From Bacillota bacterium (GTDB taxonomy: Bacteria; Bacillota; UBA4882; UBA8346), in NCBI GenBank assembly GCA_029974635.1, contig JARKQY010000024.1:62001-126000 (forward strand): a stretch of 64,000 nt of DNA, read 5' to 3'. The notes beneath the pieces were generated by a model, which was not told the origin of the DNA, made no database searches, and saw only the letters and a program-made list of their open reading frames with translations. Positions 9,001-15,438 of this stretch are shown one piece after another (positions within the stretch are counted from its first letter, which is position 1; every line of letters begins with the position of its first letter). The position numbers and the translations under genes are program-made.

Positions 9001-9414
9001 TTGGCTTACTCGACAATAGCGGAAGAACTATTAAAGCAATTTAACCAGTTGTCATTGGAATCTCAAAAAAAAGTCCTGGAATTTACCCGGACTTTAAATG
9101 CTACAACCCCATCGGGTAAAGATTTACTTAAATTTGCGGGAACTACCCACCGAGAAAGTCTTAAAGTCATGGAAGAAGCAATGGCGTATGGAAAAATAAA
9201 GAGTAATTCAAATATAGAAAAAATCGAGCAGGAGGTAATTAACTTATCGCTCCAGGATCAGTTGGAACTCATTGAAAAAATAATCAATCACATCAAGGAA
9301 GAAAATTTAAAAGATAACCGAGAGGATTTTAGTTGGGATCAATTCTACGGTATATCCAAAGGATTATGGCAGGAAGACGCCCAAGAATATGTTGACCGTT
9401 TGCGTGAGGAATGA
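9001..9414 (+). CDS. Putative antitoxin of a PIN-domain TA module
   Basis: A 137-residue protein. I choose TTG 9001 because GAAGGTG lies 6-8 bases before it; a TTG at 8980 adds seven residues without a site. The protein has two similar helical hairpins, residues ~1-28 (LLKQFNQLSLESQKKVLEF) and ~78-100 (EQEVINLSLQDQLELIEKI), both patterned like the short DUF2281/addiction-component helices of antitoxins. No DNA-binding motif is obvious. The stop overlaps the PIN toxin start in an ATGA junction. The antitoxin call is inferred mainly from that coupling and position. Confidence 0.6.
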   Translation: MAYSTIAEELLKQFNQLSLESQKKVLEFTRTLNATTPSGKDLLKFAGTTHRESLKVMEEAMAYGKIKSNSNIEKIEQEVINLSLQDQLELIEKIINHIKEENLKDNREDFSWDQFYGISKGLWQEDAQEYVDRLREE

Positions 9415-9857
9415 TAATGGATTTACTTAAATTATCTAAAATCCATTCAATTTTTATTGATACCGCTCCGTTTATTTATTTTGTGGAAGGCTATGCGGAT
9501 TTTGGGCAGCGTATCAAAGCTATTTTTGATTATTTTCATATGAATGATCTCCAAATGTATTCTTCCGTAATAACTTTAACTGAAGTATTGTCAAAACCAT
9601 TTCAAATTGATAACAAAAAGTTGGTGGAACAATTTATCCGGTTATTTGAAAACCGCAGGAAATTTCATCTTTTTGATATTTCGCGAGAAATAGCTATCAA
9701 AGCTGGCGAGTTAAGGGGCTGTTATCCGTTTCTTAAATCCATGGATGCTCTTCAAATTGCGACTGCAATAGAAAACAGGGCTGATATATTTCTTACTAAC
9801 GATTTGAAATTGAAACAAGTCAAAAATATAGAAATTTGGACTATGGAAGATATCTAA
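9411..9857 (+). CDS. PIN-domain ribonuclease toxin (VapC-like)
   Basis: A 148-residue PIN domain starting at ATG 9411 (ATG 9417 also possible), overlapping the upstream stop by 4 bases. Acidic residues expected of the metal site are visible: Asp in FIDTAPFIYF (~residue 17), Glu in TLTEVLSKP (~residue 62), Asp in SMDALQIATAI (~residue 112) and the terminal LTNDLKL (~residue 131). VapC-type toxins cleave tRNA or rRNA when their antitoxin is lost. All four positions are present, so the toxin is probably active. Confidence 0.88.
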   Translation: MIMDLLKLSKIHSIFIDTAPFIYFVEGYADFGQRIKAIFDYFHMNDLQMYSSVITLTEVLSKPFQIDNKKLVEQFIRLFENRRKFHLFDISREIAIKAGELRGCYPFLKSMDALQIATAIENRADIFLTNDLKLKQVKNIEIWTMEDI

Positions 9858-9970
9858 TTACAGCAAGCGATTGGCCGCCATATATCCAGATGAAGCTTAT
9901 CAAATATTTGGGGAATGTATCTATGATACAATTATTGCCGTTTGCGCGGGTTTTATCTCCGCCGTCCCAC

Positions 9971-10013
9971 CATGTTGGAAGAACTGGCCAAGTTGGAGCA
10001 GAGATTGAGTAAG
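9971..10013 (+). repeat. 43-bp repeat, copy B
   Basis: Matches 4328-4370 at 41 of 43 positions. It lies 113 bases after the PIN gene and next to the 3' end of the convergent XRE gene. It encodes MLEELAKLEQRLSK and stop in one frame; no longer gene upstream of it is intact. It may mark the end of a deleted gene shared with the site downstream of jetD. Confidence 0.75.
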
Positions 10014-10022
10014 TAAAATTGT

Positions 10023-10346
10023 TTATTTATGCCCGTACTTATGTAGGATATAGTTCTTAACTTCCTCAAACTCCTTCAAAGCTTTTTCAGGTAAATCTTT
10101 ACCGATATTAAACCGCGCTAATATTTTTTCTGCCGGTTCTCGCACCTCAGAACGCCCAAGTAAAAAATCCGCCGAAACATCAAAAAAATCTGCCAGCTTG
10201 ATGATAGTATCAGGTGATGGAGTTCGTTCCCCATTTTCATATTTACCTACGGAGGATACGGATACATCCAATAAATCTCCCACTTCTTTTTGGCCCAGTT
10301 TGCGTTCTTCACGTAGAAATCGAAGTCGTTCTCCAAACGATACCAT
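10023..10346 (-). CDS. XRE family transcriptional repressor
   Basis: A 107-residue protein starting at ATG 10346 (GAGGTG 7 bases upstream; the longer frame to 10361 adds MRCLD without a site). The HTH_3 domain covers residues ~3-60 (FGERLRFLREERKLGQKEVGDLLDVSVSSVGKYENGERTPSP...). A C-terminal helix may dimerise. It faces the promoter at 10434-10462 driving the small mobile-element-type genes, as phage or ICE immunity repressors do. Confidence 0.87.
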   Translation of the reverse strand: MVSFGERLRFLREERKLGQKEVGDLLDVSVSSVGKYENGERTPSPDTIIKLADFFDVSADFLLGRSEVREPAEKILARFNIGKDLPEKALKEFEEVKNYILHKYGHK

Positions 10347-10433
10347 ATCTAAACACCTCAAAGTAATTCTCTTAACTTTAAGACTGTTTGTCCATAGTAT
10401 TTGATTGTTTTATACATATTGTATAAATATTTA

Positions 10434-10462
10434 TTGACATCACCACATAAAGTCTATAAAAT
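10434..10462 (+). promoter_or_regulatory. Strong sigma-A promoter
   Basis: TTGACA (10434-10439), 17 bases, then TAAAAT (10457-10462). It lies between the divergent XRE gene and the small-gene cluster, and probably drives the latter. An AT-rich stretch with TATACATATTGTATA just upstream (around 10410-10425) is a likely repressor site. Confidence 0.6.
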
Positions 10463-10513
10463 ATAAACGAAAAGACAAATTGTGGCGATCATTTTTCAAC
10501 CAGGAGGTTACCC

Positions 10514-10741
10514 ATGTCCATCGAAGGCTTCGTCCTGCTCCCGCGGCCATTACGCCTTGTATCAACCGGATACCTGCCACGAATTGTGCAGCGGCGATCG
10601 TTTGGAAATCGATACGGACCAACCTGGATTGAATGGAAGTTACCCATTGCCTGGAAGGCTATTATCTCTGGGGCGATAAACTCTCCTTTTATCCCCTGCG
10701 GGTTTGGGCCGGGCTGATCGAAAGCGAAAAGGATAAAGGGT
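10514..10741 (+). pseudogene. Decayed DUF5348-like small gene
   Basis: An AGGAGG precedes ATG 10514, but the recognisable protein is spread over three frames. GHYALYQPDTCHELCSGDRLEI reads in one frame, YGPTWIEW in the next, and EVTHCLEGYYLWGDKLSFYPLRVWAGLIE in the third, ending at TGA 10741. Joined, these resemble the G-x-Y ... C ... G-W-I-x-x-R-I-E ... W/Y-Y-L pattern of DUF5348 proteins of Clostridial mobile elements. At least two or three indels are needed. The family call is tentative; the multi-frame pattern itself is visible. Confidence 0.4.
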
Positions 10742-10772
10742 GAAGAAACTCTTTATTTAGGAGGTATCTGTA

Positions 10773-11081
10773 ATGCTCACCGACAAAAACACCGGTATTC
10801 AAAAATTAATTTTTGACCGGATCTGCCAAATCGACGAGGAGATCGTCAAAGACGACGCAGAATACCAAGAACTGGGGGAGCGCCCGGATGAACTGCTGAA
10901 GCTGGTCGTCGCCAAATTAACCCCGGAGGATAATCAGCTGTTAAAAGAGTACGACAATATCTGGTTTGAGCAGATTATCCGCAGAGACGAGCTGTTCTAC
11001 AGCCACGGTTTGATGGACGGGATGTTGCTCGGCTACTGGGTGGCCGCGGTGAGCAGGGGAGTGGGGAAGATCGTTGTCTGA
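10773..11081 (+). CDS. DUF6809-like small protein, paralogue 1
   Basis: A 102-residue protein starting at ATG 10773 with GGAGG upstream. It shares LGERPxxLLK, a Leu-rich mid helix and the C-terminal G-x-x-x-G-Y-W stretch with the next gene. The pattern is an N-terminal helix, a DPEYxxL-like motif, xLLxxYD and a small-residue-rich end. It is acidic and helical with no catalytic motif. Function unknown; such genes usually travel with phage or conjugative elements. Confidence 0.65.
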   Translation: MLTDKNTGIQKLIFDRICQIDEEIVKDDAEYQELGERPDELLKLVVAKLTPEDNQLLKEYDNIWFEQIIRRDELFYSHGLMDGMLLGYWVAAVSRGVGKIVV

Positions 11082-11133
11082 TGTTTGTCCACTGACTCCC
11101 AGCTCTTGACTAGTCAAAAAGGAGGTCTTCAAA

Positions 11134-11442
11134 ATGTTATCCGACTCCCACCAAGGCATCCACGCCATGATCTTCGAACATATCATGCACATCCACGACA
11201 CGATCCTCTTCTGCGACCCGGAATACAACCAACTGGGGGAGCGCCCCAGTAAACTACTGAAACAGATCAAGGAGAAGCTCGCCCCCGCAGATCAAAAACT
11301 GCTCTGGGAATACGACGGGGAATGGATCAAGCAGTTGAACCGGCAGGATGAGATCATTTACACCCAGGCGCTGATGCGGGGGATCTCTATTGGCTATTGG
11401 ACGGCGCTGATCGGGCAGGGAGTGGGGGAGATTGAGGTTTGA
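11134..11442 (+). CDS. DUF6809-like small protein, paralogue 2
   Basis: A 102-residue protein starting at ATG 11134 after AAAGGAGGT. It is the same length as the gene before it and clearly related: DPEYNQLGERPSKLLKQIKEKL, LLWEYD, and a C-terminal GISIGYWTALIGQGVG. The two evidently arose by tandem duplication. No enzymatic motif is seen. Confidence 0.65.
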   Translation: MLSDSHQGIHAMIFEHIMHIHDTILFCDPEYNQLGERPSKLLKQIKEKLAPADQKLLWEYDGEWIKQLNRQDEIIYTQALMRGISIGYWTALIGQGVGEIEV

Positions 11443-11510
11443 GATATTAAAAATTGAAAAGAGAAAGGAGTAAAGGACCCTTGCATTGAAAGACAGAAAG
11501 CAGGCGAAAC

Positions 11511-11807
11511 ATGAGAAGCATTTTGGAAGAACTGTATAACGGCCGGATCTTCCCCGCCGAACTGATTGTCCCCAAAGACCTCGACTATTGCTCCGTAAAC
11601 CAAACCATATCCGATCTCAAGGAAACGTGGCAACAGAAACTTTCAACAGAAGATTTCAAATTGCTGGAAGCGCTGCTGGAATTGTACTACGAATCCAGCA
11701 CCCTGGAAGCCTCCGCTTCCTTCGGATACGGTTTTAAGCTGGGCGCGCTGCTGATGCTGGAGGTGCTGGGCGGCAGGGAAGAGCTGGTGCGCCGGGGGAG
11801 GGAGTGA
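11511..11807 (+). CDS. DUF6809 family protein
   Basis: A 98-residue protein starting at ATG 11511. The pattern ILEELYNGRIFPAE near the start, PKDLDYCSVNQTISDLKETW in the middle and FGYGFKLGALLMLEVL at the end fits DUF6809, small helical proteins common in Clostridial prophage or ICE regions. The two preceding genes look like divergent relatives. Role unknown. Confidence 0.68.
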   Translation: MRSILEELYNGRIFPAELIVPKDLDYCSVNQTISDLKETWQQKLSTEDFKLLEALLELYYESSTLEASASFGYGFKLGALLMLEVLGGREELVRRGRE

Positions 11808-11967
11808 TTCTCAATTCATGGAGTTAAAGATTGCTTAAAATGGAATTGGGAATTAATGTTCGGTTTTTCCAGGGTATTTTTTTGCGATTGGAAAATGCTA
11901 TAGGCAGTCCTTTTTTTTGCGGAGTCCGGGTTCCAATTTTCAGATAAGGTATAAGGGAGGAGAGCCT

Positions 11968-12237
11968 ATGGCAGAGAGTATTCGCCGGGATGTATTCAAG
12001 ATTGAGAGCCAAAACAATTCCGTCCGGTTCGGCGCCAAATTCGTAGAGGCGGATGGTTTGAAGGAAAAATGGGCCGGAGAAATTCCGGAAATGCCGGAGA
12101 ACGGAAAAAATCAATTCATCGGCCAAATCATCACTAATTCCGAGGGAAAAGAGTATAGGGTGAACCGGATTATGGAGGGAGATCTTGAAGGAAAAAATCA
12201 TAATCACCAAAAATACTTTTGGATTGAAAGCGTTTAA
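11968..12237 (+). CDS. Hypothetical small protein
   Basis: An 89-residue protein. I choose ATG 11968 because GGGAGGAG lies 7 bases upstream; the open frame extends further 5' without a site. The sequence is charged and hydrophilic (MAESIRRDVFKIESQ..., ...GKEYRVNRIMEGDLEGKNHNH), with no signal peptide or membrane segment. I do not recognise the family. It is followed at 40 bases by a strong terminator, which supports a real transcript. Confidence 0.6.
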   Translation: MAESIRRDVFKIESQNNSVRFGAKFVEADGLKEKWAGEIPEMPENGKNQFIGQIITNSEGKEYRVNRIMEGDLEGKNHNHQKYFWIESV

Positions 12238-12276
12238 ACCTCTTTCTTTCCCGGATGGGGATAAATGACGGAGCGG

Positions 12277-12308
12277 TGCCCTTCCGCATTTTGGAAGGGC
12301 ATTTTTTT
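12277..12308 (+). terminator. Rho-independent terminator
   Basis: Stem TGCCCTTCC / GGAAGGGCA, loop GCATTTT, followed by a run of seven T. It closes the small-gene unit that begins at the promoter at 10434. Confidence 0.88.
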
Positions 12309-12775
12309 GCGGAAAAATCTTTCTGCATATGTGTCTCTATTTTAACCGAATGCTTTAGCTTAATGTTGCCTTCGGGTTTGAATCCCCGGTTCTTTAGTCG
12401 GCAACGGAACGCTTTCCTCGAAGGCTTGACGCCGGATTCGACTTGGCGATATAGTTATCGATAAACCGAGTATTTTGCTTAACTTGGCGCTTCCCGGTTT
12501 CATATTGCTTGCCGTGTCGCCTGATCGGATCAGGGCGGCCAGGTTAAATTTAATAGAGGAAGTCGGGGGAGAAAACAAGAATAAAATTGGCAACGTCAAA
12601 ACGGCGGAACGGGTTATCGTCGTAACGCGAACAATGAATTTCTTAGGAGATGCCTAGATAAATGGTATATCTATACGCAACTAATAGTTGCCAGCAAGCA
12701 TCTATATATATCTTTACTTAAACGACATTTAAAGTAAACTTACAGATATATTAATATTGCACAAGGAGCATAATT
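12309..12775. other. Gene-poor stretch with two candidate operators
   Basis: No gene is convincingly supported. Short open frames exist on both strands (for example 12475-12657) but lack clear sites or family motifs. Near the 3' end are a perfect 15-base palindrome GCAACTAATAGTTGC (12677-12691) and AAAGTAAACTTACAG (12731-12745). The latter matches 14 of 15 bases of the TetR operator read on its other strand. Both could control the regulator gene at 12776. Confidence 0.55.
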
Positions 12776-13336
12776 ATGGACCTGGGAAGCAGGATTAAGG
12801 AAGAACGTGAAAAATTAAATTTGTCGCAGGATGAGTTGGCGCAAAGAATGGATATCTCCCGGCAGGCGATTTCCAAATGGGAAACCGGAAAAAGCTATCC
12901 CGACATTGAAACAATATTAAAGCTGTCGGAAGTATTTCATCTGTCTCTGGATGAGCTGGTTAAAGGTGATAAAAGCTTTCAGGAAAATTTGATAAAGAAA
13001 GGGCGAACCAGTGTCTCCGGATTAACAATACTGGGATATGTATTAATTGCATTAGGTGTAATCATAGGTATCTGGGGCAGGAGCCAATATCCGATTGACC
13101 TAATGGATAGTAGTTTTATTTCATATATAATTGGAGGATTGAGTTTATTAACTGTTGGTTTTGCTATAATTCATAATACCCCTTCGTGGCTGTTATTAAG
13201 TGCTGTCTATGTAACAGGAGCAGTGATGATCGTTTATTTAATTGGTCTTCAGATGTCCACCTATGCATTATTGTCAGGGATAATTGTTACTTTAGGCTTT
13301 GGATGGTGGGTTACAACTCTAATTTTAAGAAGATAA
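12776..13336 (+). CDS. XRE family regulator with C-terminal membrane domain
   Basis: A 186-residue protein starting at ATG 12776 after AAGGAG. Residues 1-63 are a canonical HTH_3 domain (LGSRIKEEREKLNLSQDELAQRMDISRQAISKWETGKSYPDI...). Residues ~80-186 contain four predicted membrane helices. HTH plus integral membrane tail is a known Firmicute architecture for membrane-stress or bacteriocin responses, and the DNA-binding domain would be tethered at the membrane. The target is likely its own promoter or the next gene. Confidence 0.85.
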   Translation: MDLGSRIKEEREKLNLSQDELAQRMDISRQAISKWETGKSYPDIETILKLSEVFHLSLDELVKGDKSFQENLIKKGRTSVSGLTILGYVLIALGVIIGIWGRSQYPIDLMDSSFISYIIGGLSLLTVGFAIIHNTPSWLLLSAVYVTGAVMIVYLIGLQMSTYALLSGIIVTLGFGWWVTTLILRR

Positions 13337-13428
13337 CTATTTTTATAACTAAAAGATAACACAATTGCAAAACCATGATGAAGCATAATAAGAGCTTTAT
13401 GTGCCGAAATAAGGCAGGGAGTGTCATT

Positions 13429-14028
13429 ATGAAAAAATACCTGGGTTTTCTGCCGAACACGATAACCATCCTGCGGGTCATTTTAACCGTTTTATTCTTG
13501 GGGATACTGGTGGACCGGTTAATTCAGGGCTTAAGGATACCTGCCGGGATATATGTTATTTATGCTTTTATTTGCCTTAGCGACGTATTGGACGGGGCGG
13601 CAGCGCGCGGGTTAAAAGCGGAATCCGCAATAGGAGGCGTTTTGGATGTGGCCGCCGACTGCTTGTTTATCTTTTCTTCACTGTTCATTTTCAATCTCTT
13701 CAAAATACTGCCGGTGTGGTTTACAGCGGTCGCCGCCGCCAACTTTCTGGTATTCCTGGTGACTTCAAGGTTTTTGATCCGCATGAAACCGGAAATCATT
13801 CGTAGGCCTTTTGTCTTTGACATAGCCGGCAGGATTGCGGCTGTCATTTTTTATATCGTTCCGTTTGCCGCCTGTGTGATTTACAACCACCCTGGCGGTG
13901 AAAGCCTGTTAGCCTTAAGTATATTGCTTTATGTATCTGCTTTTTTAGCTGTGGTCTCCATGGCGGGGCGGTGTATTTCGTGTTTTGCGGCGTTGCGGTA
14001 CGCAAGAGAAAATAATAACTCTATGTAG
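13429..14028 (+). CDS. CDP-alcohol phosphatidyltransferase family protein
   Basis: A 199-residue integral membrane enzyme. I prefer ATG 13429 (GCAGGGAG upstream) over in-frame ATGs at 13375-13378. The full catalytic signature D-x2-D-G-x2-A-R-x8-G-x3-D-x3-D is present in DVLDGAAAR...GGVLDVAAD, residues ~48-70. About five to six membrane helices follow. Enzymes of this class join a CDP-alcohol to another alcohol (PgsA, PssA and relatives); the acceptor cannot be told from sequence. Confidence 0.83.
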   Translation: MKKYLGFLPNTITILRVILTVLFLGILVDRLIQGLRIPAGIYVIYAFICLSDVLDGAAARGLKAESAIGGVLDVAADCLFIFSSLFIFNLFKILPVWFTAVAAANFLVFLVTSRFLIRMKPEIIRRPFVFDIAGRIAAVIFYIVPFAACVIYNHPGGESLLALSILLYVSAFLAVVSMAGRCISCFAALRYARENNNSM

Positions 14029-14126
14029 TGGTGTCCATACAGGGCAATAGAGTTCTTTTTAACCAGTAGCTATCCGGCAATAATTAGGATATAATAAATT
14101 TAGGGAGCATTTAATTATCCCTCAAG

Positions 14127-14616
14127 ATGCTGGTGCAATTAGCCTGGACTCTGTATGATGAGAAAGAGAAAGTTCAAATCCATTATTCGAAAATCATAAA
14201 ACCGGATGGGTTTACAATTCCCGCGGATGCAGCGCGCATTCTTGGTATTACAACCGAAAGAGCGGACCGGGAAGGCGAGTCGTTAATGAATGTCCTACAT
14301 GATTTTTGTCAGGCTGTCAACCGGGAAAACTTAACTATAGTGGCTCATAATATGGCCTTTGATGAGAAAATTGTCGGTGCTGAGCTTCTGCGCATGAATA
14401 TCAAAAGCAATTTCTTTGAACTTCCCAAAATTTGTACGATGAAAAGCACGATTGACTATTGACTATTGTAACTTGCCCAATAGAAAGTATCCCAGACTTG
14501 AAGAATTATATTACATATTGTTTCAAACGGGTTTTAAGGATGCCCACCGGGCTGATAATGACGTGGCAGCTTGTGCCCGGTGTTTTTTGGAGTTGAGGAG
14601 AAAGAAGGTAGTGTAA
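14127..14616 (+). pseudogene. DnaQ-like 3'-5' exonuclease, truncated and frameshifted
   Basis: The visible frame (14127-14462) encodes an exonuclease core: LVQLAWTLYDE, a middle motif VAHNMAFDEKIV, then ICTMKSTIDY. It stops because GACTATT is tandemly duplicated (14454-14460, 14461-14467). Removing one 7-base copy restores CNLPNRKYPRLEELYYILF and the exo III motif HRADNDVAACARCF, ending at TAA 14616. The N-terminal exo I motif (DTETTG) is also absent because the frame closes just upstream. Two independent lesions mark it as dead. Confidence 0.82.
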
Positions 14617-14887
14617 TTTAAGGCTATATAAGTTGAAGCAATTAATTAAGTGAAAGGCCTTTATATCGGTTTTAACCGATAAGATTTGAATCAGCCGTGT
14701 GTCTTTAGCCCTTTGTTATGGGGGGTATCTGAGGGCCGATAGGAGGCACTCCCCGTCCTCCTTAATTTATGCCATTCGGCGCTTTCACCCTTCGCGTTCC
14801 CTGGAACGCGCGCGCACCGGATAAACCGGCAAATTCCTTATTATCTTTTCCAGCACGAAAAAACCGGTTCCTTCTCAGAACCGATTT
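14617..14887. other. Intergenic remnant region
   Basis: No gene or RNA is supported. It contains TATCGGTTTTAACCGATA-type dyad symmetry near 14662-14679 and a GCGTTCCCTGGAACGC dyad near 14796-14811. Its right end carries the minus-strand terminator at 14857-14883. Confidence 0.5.
14857..14883 (-). terminator. Rho-independent terminator (minus strand)
   Basis: On the minus strand, CGGTTC-TGAGAAG-GAACCG followed by GTTTTTTC. It lies 4 bases after the stop of the hydrogenase-maturation fragment, so that gene was once a transcribed unit. Confidence 0.7.
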
Positions 14888-15079
14888 TTAACCCCTTATC
14901 CATTCCCCAAAAAACTGAACCACCATCTCCCCGGCTTTCCGGACCGGGTCTGAAATCCCTTCCCCCAAGCCGGTTCTTGCTGCTTGAATTCCAAGGTAAT
15001 ATACTTCGCAACCGGTGAGTTTTTTGAGTAGTTTTCCAACCACTCCGGGGGCAATCTTCCATGCAGAAATCATATTCAC
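14888..15079 (-). pseudogene. C-terminal fragment of a hydrogenase maturation protease (HycI/HybD-like)
   Basis: A 63-residue frame from GTG 15079. The text APGVVGKLLKKLTGCEVYYLGIQ and GEGISDPVRKAGEMVVQFF matches the last third of nickel-hydrogenase C-terminal-processing peptidases (…LxGIQP…LSPxVxxA…). The N-terminal GNxxxxDDG active-site half is not present upstream. A GGGAG lies before the GTG, so a short product might still be made, but it would be inactive. No hydrogenase genes are in the window. Confidence 0.55.
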
Positions 15080-15335
15080 GCCCCCTAATCTCCCTGGCCC
15101 AGCCCCTTCACGCCGGAACCGAAAGAGTATGCCTTTTGACCCCAGTGCTTCCGGGAACCAGTTGCGGGGAATTAATTAAACTTATATTTACATTATATCA
15201 GTTACTGTCCTGGGAAAGAATTTCGAACCAGTTTTTTTGGAATGCTACAAACGAAGATTTACTGTGATAAATAGGTTGGTATTATTGTTTATGTAAGACA
15301 TATTCGATTCGTTTTGCAAATCTCCGGCAAAATAA

Positions 15336-15364
15336 TTGTAGCGAATGCCGCAATATGTTATAGT
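15336..15364 (+). promoter_or_regulatory. Sigma-A-like promoter
   Basis: TTGTAG (15336-15341), 17 bases, TATAGT (15359-15364), about 75 bases before the membrane-protein gene at 15439. The rest of 15080-15438 shows no gene. Confidence 0.55.
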
Positions 15365-15438
15365 TGGGGTAGCTTGTCTGCGCTATAGTCATCAAGAATT
15401 TGACTTTAACCAAAAATCCGATTTCCCGAGGTGATATT

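Noticed and set aside
10482..10679. Cys-rich 65-codon frame starting at 10482 as a real small peptide gene
   Set aside because: Its middle matches only one segment of a DUF5348-like protein whose flanks lie in the other two frames; it is part of a decayed gene.
12475..12657. 60-codon plus-strand frame MLNLALPGFILLAVSPDRIRA... and the opposite-strand frame 12360-12599
   Set aside because: No ribosome binding site, family motif or conserved neighbour; both frames are open over the same DNA, which is common by chance.
14750..14815. Possible structured RNA or tRNA between the exonuclease and hydrogenase remnants
   Set aside because: The hairpins are short and no cloverleaf, TTCRANY loop or CCA-type end is present.
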